Of a stretch of DNA of 64,000 nucleotides, positions 13,324-23,867 are shown piece after piece. A model generated the notes under the pieces. It did no database searches and was not told the DNA's origin. It saw nothing but the letters and a program-made list of their open reading frames with translations. The first letter of the stretch is position 1, and each line of letters opens with the position of its first letter. A program made the translations under genes and the position numbers. The DNA is from Hypoxylon rubiginosum (Eukaryota; Ascomycota; Sordariomycetes; Xylariales; Hypoxylaceae): positions 310,001-374,000 of the forward strand of contig CADCXA010000015.1 in NCBI GenBank assembly GCA_902806565.1, written 5' to 3'.

Positions 13324-15573
13324 GGCGATAGTATGCTTATTGGGAATACGTAGGTATGAGGTTCAAGGAGAACGAGAACGCCGAGCTCGAAAGGGGTACG
13401 AGGAGAGGCGGGGGAAGGAAGAGAAATATAAGTCTACAGAATAAGCGTAGGCACGGATCTAACTAGAGTATCTATAGGCGAGCAAGAGGATCTAGAAGAC
13501 GGCAAGGGCCTACAATGCGTTCTTTTCACGCTTCGAGTCAGCCCATGCAAGTGATCTCGAGCAAGGAGGGTGGTAGGACGGTAGGAAGGTAGGAAGTAGA
13601 GGTACCTATAGATGGTTGGATCGTTGCCGTCTTGGTGACAGCGAGACGGACCTCCACCGGTTCTAGGTCCGCAGGTTGTAGTACAAGGAATGAGATGGGT
13701 GGTGATGTGACGGGAGAGGGAAAAAAAGGACGGGCTTACTTGCCGGCAGCTCACTTAACCTTTTACTATAGGATGTCATTGTTAGACAAAGAAAAGACTG
13801 CAACAATTTGGTAGGTCCTTGGTAGAAAAAGAAGCTCTTATCCATTATCAGTGCGGGGGAGCTAATGATTCCCTATACCTACAGCCCCGCTTACGTAGCA
13901 TCTGCACTGACCAGAACTGACATAGGGTGCGGATGTACCAATAAACCCCTCACTACTCCGTACTCCGTACCTATAAGGTATAGGGGTAATTCACATTATA
14001 ATGCAGCTGAATGGTGAGGCTTCTCTTCACCTTTTGAGTTATTTTCACCGTTGTTGAGCGTTTTCTTACTAGGTACTTATAAGTAGCCGTGGCACATCTT
14101 GTTGGATATCCCTAAGAGCCCGTGTCTACTCGGAAACTGTACGCATCCTGTGTGTTTGCAAAATATGTCTATACCTTCTATACATACCTAGGTAGGTTTA
14201 ACCTTCTCGACTAGATATATTAATGTTGGATTCTCGTAATCGAACAGCTGTTTACCTTATAGTACATAGAAAATTTTGAAGAAATGGAGAATAGGTACCC
14301 TTACCATAGCCTACCACGTTGCGGCAGTCAATTAGCGTCCAAGTAGCAACCCCCACTGACGTAGAGGCTGAGGTGTAGGATCCATAAGAGGCATATAGGC
14401 CCCCCTATTCGAGGTGTCCCTGGTCAATAGGCAGGGGAGCTTCCAGGCACATGTCGAAAATTCCCGCAGCTATAGGTAATAAATATGCGAGGTGATGGAT
14501 GGTAGTAATTACTTCCGTCTTCAATGCAGCCCGCCGTCGTATCAAGACCCTGACGTACTTCTCAATTGGTGTCCGATAGGCTCGGCTGCGTCTCGAAGCA
14601 TGCTGTTGTTGCAGCGCTTCTCGAGACGAAGCTTCAACGGCATGTTCAGGAGTGGTGTGGACTCCAAAATAACATCCAAATTTTGGAGGAATAGTATGAG
14701 ATAGCATGATGGGATTGACATATCGCATATTCTCGAATGATTCCGTAAAGAATTCTAACATCAAGTCGGCTCGGAACGGCTTCACTTTTCGTAAAAACGA
14801 CTGCGTCGTATATTAAGGGTACACTTGAGTAACCCAAGTCATACCACAAAATATTGGAGTATTGACCATCGATAAAGAATCAACCTAAGGACCTGGTAGC
14901 TCCCGATGGTCGGTCGAGCACAGAAGATATTGAAAAGCGGCGTCTCGCGCAAGATCTGGAAGACGATTATCGGAGTTGTCCTTGATTCTTGATCACCATG
15001 TGATGCGAAGCTCAGAGTTCATGTCGAGCCAGCTCTCGCGAGTGAAGGCGCATTTTAATCGTGTATGGCGCTTGCTCAGGTCATCTTAGATGATCCTCTT
15101 TGGTAGATGTTGTTGAATCTTAATTCATCTTATCATACTTGTTGCGGTGGTACCTTATATCGTTATAGAGACGAGGTTTGGTACATTACTTGCGCGGGTT
15201 GAACACATGGAGAAAAAAGATATTAAACATGTGTACAGCGAATTTCAGGCCTTGGATGATCTGTTACAGGGGATAGCTGCTGCCAATACGTTAACAGTGG
15301 GGCTTAAACCTGGTCGCCCAGCTATAACAGCCACAGGCTAGGCCATAGTGGGCGTAGTGGGCGTAGTGGGCCGTGCGCCTGGAATTGAAGGCCATTAGTA
15401 CAATTGTAGATCCTTTATACTTGCTTCAACCTTAGGTAATTCGCAACATCGACCAACAACCACGACGTGTTTATAGGTATACATACTTTCAAGACGCTAT
15501 TTTCTGCATGCATTACTTTTAGGAATAAGTCTTATAAGTATACGATAGGGCCTTCGGCCGAAGAACGGCCAAT
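13324..15573. other. intergenic gap between divergent pfk and MED17
   Basis: This shared upstream region of two divergent genes holds no supported gene. An ACCTAGGT palindrome sits at 14187-14194. A 9-bp tandem, gtagtgggc, is repeated about three times at 15344-15372. The frame 14405-14785 (-) was considered and rejected. Confidence 0.55.
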
Positions 15574-17675
15574 ATGACGACCCCAAACCCGTCGCCCTTC
15601 TCCCTGCGCCCTTGGCCCATCGGCGACAAGAAACCGAAGAATCTCGGCGAGTTCATCGCGCGCGTCAATGCCGAGCGCGGTGGCTTCCGCAACGTCACCG
15701 AAGCCAAATTGCGCGAAGAGATTGCGGCCCAGGAAGATGGTCGGGTCGAGATCGAACGATCATCGGACGAGGAGGAGGAGGAAGAAGAAACCGACGCGGA
15801 CAAGTCTAAGAACGTCATGGAAGCGCGGGATGAAGTACTCAAGAATCTCGAGTGAGCACACTTTGTAGAACAAGGATATTAGCGAAGAAGGTGTGCTGAC
15901 AGTAGTCGTACAGGGTTGCCCACCAATCCGCCATGCTGTGTCTTGATTTCGTCTCTCTTCTCCTATCCAAGGAAAAGCCTAGCGATACGAGTCTTCCTTT
16001 GTCAGAAGCGCTACGAGAGCGAGTGGGTATCGGCACATTGGGAGCGTCGAAGCTTAAGGAATCGAACGTAACCGAAGCCCGAAGACACGATGATCTAGCT
16101 ATTGCGACGGGGTGGAGGCTCATGGGGGTCAACAATATGGTAGATTCCGTCGTGGCAGCTGCCGAGAAGCTAGAGAACGAGATGGAGCTCGAGGCCAAAT
16201 ACTGGGCCGACGTTCTGGCTGTCAGCGAGAATGGCTGGACGGTCTGCGCTCTCCCGCAGGAGCCGCATACGTTGGGTGTCCGCTTTGGCTTTGCCGAATC
16301 CGCCCCCGAATTCAGAAATAACAGCATTGCTCCTCTGAGACGCAACGACGATGGAACAGTCCGTATGGAACTGGGTCGCGCCGGTAGAGGCTCGCAGAGA
16401 GTTCGTATCACACTAAAAAAGAATGGCGCTATCATGGATCAATCGCCTTTACCAGGTCGAACCCCAGAAGATGCGCCTCTCCAGGACCGAGTGCTTGAGG
16501 CGAGGAATACCGTCTTCCACCAGGAGCTATGGTACGAGATCAATCGCGAAGCCCGAAATCTACTCTCTTCGAACGTCTACGCCGACGCGACGGCCATTAC
16601 CTGGAGACAGGACCAGGACACCGAATTAATATTTACCCTTGAAGATTTAGCAGAGGCGGACAGCACGTACGAGAATATCTCAGATCTTGACTGTTCGTGT
16701 ACCGCATACTCTGTCTATATGCATTTCCTCCTATACCAGGGACACCGGCAGAACTACCATAGACGCACCACGATGACCCAGATGCCGTCCAATCGCATTA
16801 CCATGCACCAACCCTACGCAATCCTCCGCGCCGTGATCGCGAATTCGGAGTACTTCCGGGACTACAAGGCCGTGGCCGATTTCCTGAACGATTTAGCCGC
16901 CACGCTGCGACGCGCCGGCATCTCCACCGCCAGCAGCAAGTCGGCCTCCCAGCCCCTCGCCCCCGCGCTGTCGCAAGGCGGCCCGGCGCGCTACAACTCC
17001 AAGATGGAGCTCAACTTCATCAACCACCTCGCCGGCCGCCTCGAGTCCGCCTTCGAGCTGACCATCACGCCCGAGGCCCGGATCTTCGCGCGCGGCCGCA
17101 TCGTCATCGTACTCTACATCGGGATGGTCTTCGGCATCTCGCTCGCCCCCTTTTCCCCTCCGCCCCAGGCCGCCGCCGCCGACAGCCATACCAATACCAA
17201 TACCAAAAACGCATCCTCGAGCGAAGACAAAAAGGAGATGATACCACCGCCACCGCCAAACCCCTTAGAACTCTCGTACCCGCCCGCCGGTGACCCGTAC
17301 CCGAACGCCCGCGAGACCATCTACTACATCCGACAGGCGGCGACGCGCGCCGTGGCGCAGAAGCTGGCCGGGGACGCGGCGGCGCGGCTGGGCCCCGGCC
17401 GCGACGACATCGACTGGGCGGAGACGGCGCGCGGGCCGGGCGTCACGGACCGCGACGACAAGGAGGCGCGCGTCGAGGTCGGCGTCGGCGCCGACGGCCG
17501 GATCGAGCTCAGCCTCGACGCGCGGTGGCAGAGCGGGAGGGACGCGGTGAGCCGGCGGTGGGTGTGGAGGGCTGCTGACGGTGGCCGTGATGGCGGTGTG
17601 GCTGCTAGCGAGGGTATTGTGGATGCCGTGGTTAGGGTTATGCGGGATCAGCCGGACTTGTCGATGGAGGCCTAA
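15574..17675 (+). CDS. med17: Mediator complex subunit 17 (Srb4), 679 aa
   Basis: Two exons, 15574-15851 and 15914-17675, join GA|G in phase 2 and read across as LKNLE-VAHQSAMLCLDFVSLLLSKEKP, the recognisable Med17 signature. Med17 is an essential head-module subunit that links activators to RNA polymerase II in the nucleus. The N-terminus carries NPSPFSLRPWPIGDKKPKNLGEF, seen in fungal orthologues, followed by an acidic Glu/Asp run near residues 64-75. The second exon has the conserved region around ESNVTEARRHDDLAIATGWR and ENGWTVCALPQEPHTLGVRFGF. The C-terminal third is more variable, with a low-complexity Pro/Ala linker near 500-540. The stop lies 1 kb from the stop of the convergent SNF2 gene. 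Confidence 0.94.
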
Positions 17676-18674
17676 AGGGGGGGGGGGAGCAAGGGCGGAT
17701 AAGGTACACGCTGCTCCGGATCTCATGGGCATGCCTTCTTTCTCTTTTCAAGAAGAGAGCTCAGGGGGATTTGGAGTATCCTTGTCTGTCTCCTAGATAC
17801 TTACTAAGTATATCTTAGGTAGCTAGCTGCGTCGAGGACACCCGGATAGCCTAACTTTGGGGATAGGGATAGCTGAGACGGAGCGCAAAAATAAATTAAT
17901 GAATTGCGAATGGTAATTTGTTATTGACTTTCCCCTACTAGCAGGTACAGTAGCATTACCCGTCTTTGGTTATCTACCTGCTTCTTGTCTAGTTATGAAT
18001 CTCATGAGGGCTGGTCTGGTGTGGACTTGACCCCCTCTCTTGTGGAAGCGTCACAGGTTGGTGCCTATTATGTATCTCACCTACGTACGCTAACGGGACA
18101 TAATGTCTACTAATTGTTCGTGGCTGGGTTTCTACCAGCAGCTGGCTACGATATCTAGCACCCAAGCTACAGAATCCAAGCATATCACCTAGCATGAATT
18201 TAAACCATGGAAAACGTCAATGAGAACAGATTTATTCGTCCGTCGTATAGCAAGAGAACTGCAGCATGGTACAAGTTCCTAGTTCATTATGCCCATTGTG
18301 GCTTAGCTATAGCGAATTTGGTGCAGAACCTCTTACCATTCATTCATTCATTCCTACTTCCCTATTCCAGCCCATCCATCCCCTGCCGTGAGCCAGCCTA
18401 TCTGAGAATGCAAAGGATATACGCACGCCCCGAGAGAGACTAGGCGACCAGTATGTCCCTCCTAGACCATCCGCCGTAACGCCGCCGAAAACATTATTCT
18501 TACCAGCCCCTATTTCAGTGGTTTGCACCCTGGCCATGTCGAAATGACCAACGTGCGCAATTATCCGTGTTTAGTAGTAGAGAAAACCGAGAGAAGCATA
18601 CCTATCTAGAGTCGTGGGAATATTACGCGAGTGGATCCAAAGGGTTAGACCTCTCGCGCTTCTGGTGGGCAGTG
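17676..18674. other. intergenic gap between convergent genes
   Basis: One kilobase between the stops of MED17 and the SNF2 gene; presumably 3' UTRs and terminators of both. A cattcattcattc microsatellite lies near 18340-18352. The frame 18567-19028 (+) is mostly antisense to the SNF2 coding region. No gene seen. Confidence 0.6.
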
Positions 18675-21600
18675 TTAGGGGCGCCTCACGCCGAAGATGA
18701 ATGCGAGTTCGTCGACACCAAGGGAAGCCATGCTCTTGGCCGCCTTTTCGTTGCTGAGCGCAGACTCGACAATGTGACGCTTCTGCTCCTGGATCGATAC
18801 GATTCGATCCTCGACTGTTTCCTTGACGAGGATGCGGTGGACTGTTACGTCCCGCTGTTGGCCGATTCGATAAGTTCGGTCAATTGCTTGATTCTCGATA
18901 TACGGATTCCAGAAGGGATCCATCAAGATTACCTGAGATGCGGCGGTGAGGTTGAGACCTGCGTTCCCGGCTTTGAGCGAGACAAGGATGACCTTCGCGT
19001 CTGGGTTGGTCGTGAACTCATTGGCTGAGTCGTCACGTTGGCTCGCCGTCATACTACCATCGAAACGGCAAAGGCGGATCTTCAGCTGGTCCGTGATGAA
19101 AACCTCTAGGATATCTAGAAGAAAAGTCCATTGAGAGAAGACTATGATCTTCTCTTCTGTGGTTTTCTGGACGGTGGAGATTATCTCGAGGCACTTAGTC
19201 ACCTTAGACGACGGTAACAAGATCTTGCGCAGCTCCTTCATGTATCGCCTACGAGCGTTTTGGCTGTTCTTCGCCTTCTGACGCAACCCGGCGAGCTGGA
19301 GGGGCTGCTTCTTAGCCTTGGGCTTGTGCTTGTGCTTGCGCTCGGCGTTAGATTCGTCTCTCTTCTCCGTGTCGTGGGGTTCATCCTTCGTCTCCGCGCC
19401 GTGAGGTTCATCCTTCGTCTCCATGTAAAATGCATCCTTCATCTCCACGTCGTCATCGATTTTATCGTCATCAACGTATTCATCGTCGGCATCGTCATCA
19501 ACGACGAAACCTTTGAGATTTCCGTGATCATCAACATCTTCACTGTCGTTATCAAAGTCGTCGTCGAAGTCGCCATCAGAGCTATCGTCGTCAGGATCGC
19601 TCGTGAGATAGTTACCTTCGTGTTTCTGGGGCATATGGGCCCTCGTGAAGGCATCATAGGTGACGATCTTTGAATCTTCCTTGCACTTCGGACAATTCAG
19701 ACTTCCTTTGGGCATGCTCCCCTCGCTATTGCCTGCCTCAATATTCTGCTGTTTAGCGAGATCCATGAATGAGTCAACGCATGGAGTACAGATATAGTCG
19801 CCGCAAGGAGACATGATGTTCATCGTACTTCTGACGTCAGAGCATACGGAACACTCGAAGTTCTCAGCTTGTTTGGCCTGTTGGACTATCTCCGGACCTA
19901 AAGACTTTGCTGTTTCGATCATCTTATCGTCCGAGATGTTTGGGCCGCCAGACTCTACGTCGAGCAGGTGGAGATGAGGATGGCAACATGCCTGTCGCAG
20001 TCGAAGCAGGAGTATTAGGATCTTGGTGATATTCTTTCCGGCCTGTCCAGATCGGAAATATTTGCTGAACTCGACCCTAGAGTTCTTCTCCAGAGTGCGG
20101 TAGAAATCTAGCTCATCGTCGTCAAAAACGGCATGATCCACTACCATAACCTTCTCCTTTAGATCAACGATGGGCTTCCCGTCAATCTTTTGATCCTTGG
20201 TTCGTCGAAGCATAATGCTCGAGAGGAGCGCTCGGAGGATGTGCAACGCACGTTTGCGGTTTGAGCCATTGCGAGCTGACTTGGATCTGGGATCGAGGCA
20301 CTTGAATGTCTAGTGAATATGGTTAGCTAAGCCACTTCAGATCTAGGACGAAAAACATACGCTCAAGTACAGATTAATATTATCGTACGGCTTGATTCGT
20401 AAGAAGTGTACTAAGGAGGCCATCTCCTTGGGACCATTCATCATCGGGGTTCCAGACAGACACCAGCGGTACTCTGCTTTCAGTTGGCTGGCTGCTTTGG
20501 CGCCTTTGCTCTTCTGATTCTTGATGCACTGGGCCTCGTCTAGGATGACGCGGTAGAAGATGGACAATGGGCCGGTGATTGGACAAAGCGTGGAGAGGTA
20601 GTTATTACTGGTGGTTTGCTTATTCTCCTTGGCCTTTCTGATGTACTCATCCATCTTGTTGAACTCCGACGTCAGTTTCCCGTAGGTGGTCAATACAACA
20701 TCGTACTTGCGTAATTGGGTGTAGTCGGCCTTGCTGTTACCGTGCATGATAAAGATGCTGAGCTTGTGTTGGGGCTTGACCTTTTGCTCTATTTCACGCT
20801 GCCATTGTTTGAGTAAAGCGACGGGAGCAACAATAAGGTTGGTCTAAGAGTGTTAGCATTGATCAAATGAGATACGAAATAGGAGTTGCTTACTTTCACG
20901 GAAGGGTGTTCAGCCTTCCGGCTAACCATGAGAGAGATGGTCGTAAGTGTCTTACCGAGACCCATGTCGTCTGCAAGTATACCACCTTTCTTGTTCTCAT
21001 CCCGTTCTTGTCTCGTCATCCATTGAAGGGCAATCAATTGGTGCTTGTATAAGGTGCACTGGATTGCCTCCGGAGTCTCGCACTGTTTCGCATCCGGATC
21101 ATTAGGGCTCAGCATATCACTAAGCTGGGTGTTATCCATGCTAGAGGGACGGTCGACGGCTCTCTTAATGCCATCTTCCATCTCATCATCACTATCCCAT
21201 AGGAGTGGCGTGGTGCGGCGTGACTTGTGCGGCGGCTCGGAAGCCGAGAACTCATCGCGGTCGCTACGTGCCCGCTTTCTGCCCTCAATAGAAGCATACT
21301 GCTGAGGTTCCCCGGGCAAATCTCCGATTTGGTCCGACATGTTTGGGTGTATGGTACTATTGGTGGGAGTTTGGGGGTCTACAATAGATGAGATCAGCTA
21401 GGTTAGAATACGGGCAAATAACCATTGTCGTAGAGAGACGAGAACAGAATGGATCCATAGTAATATAGGAGATGAGAAATGAGGCCAATTAAATAGCTTG
21501 AGGCACATGAAAATGTCGCCGAATTTGAGATGAGTGTGTTATGACAAGGGGTCTTTGGTGCGGATGAAAGAGCACCGCAAAACAACAATCCAATGCATTG

Positions 21601-21883
21601 TGTTTGTGAAAGGCTGGGTTTCACTCTTTTTCGCAAGAATGGCCCGGCAAGTGAAAAGAAGAATAAACAACAAATAAGAGAAGAGGAAAATGGCGGTTAG
21701 ATAACAATGCTTACCTCCCGGCAGCTCTGCACGATCGAGCTCATTCTTGACAAGCATCAGTTGCTCCAACTTGGCTTCTGCCTCGGTCGTATCGGCCTTC
21801 ACAGCCTTCAAATCAACGATATCTAGTTCGAGGGTCCAGATCTCGATCTCCAAGGTATCTTTGTCGGGCGAGGCTGACGCCAT
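18675..21883 (-). CDS. SNF2-family ATPase with RING finger (ULS1/RRP-like), 923 aa
   Basis: Four exons: 21883-21715, 21378-20894, 20843-20361 and 20309-18675. Exon 1 gives an acidic coiled segment starting MASASPDKDTLEIEIW. Its GTAAGC donor joins in phase 1 to the exon holding the second Met, so the ATG at 21340 is probably not the start. Motifs run in the expected order: ADDMGLGKT (P-loop 196-200), VAPVALLKQW, LDEAQC (Walker B, 320-323), LSGTPMMN, a RING-like cluster at 533-588, an acidic Asp/Ser stretch near 615-670 with ETKDEPH repeats, then the helicase C lobe with IIVFSQW, LKAGNAGLNLTAAS and RTYRIGQQRDVTVHR. This is a DNA translocase that may also act as a ubiquitin ligase. With no HIRAN segment seen, it resembles Uls1/Rrp1-2 more than Rad5 (inference). 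The RING histidine position is Asp550 (CGDYIC). Confidence 0.9.
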
Positions 21884-23289
21884 GGTGAGACGGTGAAGTT
21901 TGCTTGGGGTGTGACTAAGATGCGTAGTGGTGAAAGAAAAACAGCGTTGCACGACGAGGTGTAATATCCCTTGGGAAGGGAGATGCCAATATCGGCGAGA
22001 GAGAGAGGCAATGCCTAAAGAGGAGCTGAGGTCGAAGGTGAGGTAGGAAATTATTTGACGGGTGAATCCGATATGGATGGCAAAAGAAAGGATTGGAAGA
22101 AAACATTTTGGTCAGAAAGATAAGGCTTTGATGCCTAGTCTGATTTTTGTGACTCGAACAGCGAACGGCGTGAATTCTGGAAGTCGCGTTCAGCACGCCG
22201 ACACTGCAGCAACGGCCAGCCTTAAGTACCATTTAACGTAGCCCAGCTCGAGCCTGCCTACACATATGGGCTACCTACCTACCTAACCTTACCGAATTGC
22301 CTCTTTTGGAAAGATGACTAACGACTTAGGAGGTGCCAAGCCTTTTTTTTAGTCTAGCCATCCCGGCCTTAACAAGACCTCCTTTTTGCATCGCCTTAGG
22401 TGCGGCACTTTGCCCAAAATAAATTTATACATTTGTGGCAAAAATTATAGATACATTCATGCATCCAGTTCTAGTTTGGGGGCTGTGATTGTTTTACAGC
22501 ATGTAGATACCTAAGGCTGTGGTGGGATATGTAGCATGCCTTGATAAAACACCATGATTGGTTGACGATGGTACTTGGGCACCTGCCTGCCTTAGGTACA
22601 TATATCTACATGTATACATGTTTACGTTGCTTCTATTTATACGAACGACACCTCGGATTAAATTAGAATAAAAAGTTGATGACTTCTAGAAAACAATAGG
22701 GCGACTAGTTTATAAAAGTTATGGTAGTATCGTGTAAACTACCTACTCTACCAGCTCTATAATGATGAGCACTCAGGACTAAACTAAAAACTTTCATCTA
22801 CGTGTAACGTGATATCTGTGATATATTATCTTCGTATTTTGAACTCGAGACTATTACTTACCTCCTTAAGTAAAAACCCTTTGGTACATTTTCCCCCTAA
22901 CCTCTTTCAGCGAGCTTAATCCTCTATTAATCAAGTAGTGCTACAAAGTAAAGGTGAAAATGAGCTTGTGGCTGGGACGAGCTAAAAGGGAGAAATAGTT
23001 GGAAAATAACTCTATTAACGAGAAATAATTTGATCAATTACTGGAAGTCGGAAGAGAAACAATACAATAAACATGAATTTCATAGAATTTTCTTCCCCCA
23101 GCCCTAGGTACAATTTGATCTCAATAATAAAATATTTCTTGCTTAGGTACCTAATTAGGTGAAGCAATTGAATCGATTGCAGCTCATATTAACGCAGCTT
23201 AGTTCGAAACTAGTAACGGCAGCAAATGCGGCACTAGCTCGATATACGACTGATGAAGGTGATGAGCACAATACACCACATAATAGAGA

Positions 23290-23432
23290 TAACAACTAAG
23301 CTATTACACAAAGAGCTATGGACCTAACCCTAGCTAGCCCTGATTACCTATACATAGAAGAACTAATAACAAAGGAGCCTTCCAGTCCCTTGGTTCCCTG
23401 TACTGGCCTGTCCTATCTCCTAATAGGCCTGT
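23290..23432. repeat. diverged direct repeat, copy 1
   Basis: Shares a collinear set of blocks with 23701-23806: acaacta, then the exact 16-mer agagctatggacctaa (23312-23327), then aacaaagg, then tcctatctcc, then taatag(g/a)cctgt. Spacing between the blocks differs by small indels. It is probably part of a decayed transposable element or LTR, but no ends or coding part are identifiable. Confidence 0.55.
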
Positions 23433-23700
23433 AGTACTGCTTAGGGAGTCAAGAGCGAAGACCCCGACGAGAAGCGAGAAGAAAGCTGAGAAAGAAAAGA
23501 ACGAGACATTAAGTAGATGAAGTCGTCTCCTCCATCACTCTATGATTAACTTCGAAAAACAAACCTCTAATTCTACATACCTCTCTAGGTTGAAATCCGC
23601 TCTTGAAATTTTAGAATGACTAGTATACGATACATTAGGTTCTATTACTGTAGTCAAAGGGTATACCTGACAAATATCACGAGGCAACCATGCAACGATT

Positions 23701-23806
23701 AAACAACTATGTTGCGGCACATAGAGCTATGGACCTAAGGGCAACAGGCCTAGGAACAAAGGGGTATATATCATATCCTATCTCCTTCTTGTACTAATAG
23801 ACCTGT
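23701..23806. repeat. diverged direct repeat, copy 2
   Basis: Second copy of the element at 23290-23432, same orientation and about 400 bp away. The exact 16-mer is at 23723-23738, and tcctatctcc at 23776-23785 is followed by taatagacctgt. The copy is shorter because of internal deletions. It ends just before the NLR stop codon region. Confidence 0.55.
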
Positions 23807-23867
23807 CACCCTACCCGGGTGGTAGGGCAGAAAATGCTTCCAAAGACTAGTGAGTGCACTAGCGCCG

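Larger units (their letters stand above)
21884..23867. other. AT-rich intergenic gap with decayed repeats
   Basis: Two kilobases upstream of the SNF2 gene and downstream of the NLR. The part from about 22400 to 23820 is visibly AT-rich and has no long frame, as in repeat-induced-mutation-scarred fungal DNA; that reading is inference. A diverged direct repeat pair is annotated separately. Confidence 0.6.

Noticed and set aside
14405..14785. Minus-strand ORF of 126 codons between pfk and MED17.
   Set aside because: No recognisable motif, no splice-consistent extension and AT-rich surroundings. At most a relic.
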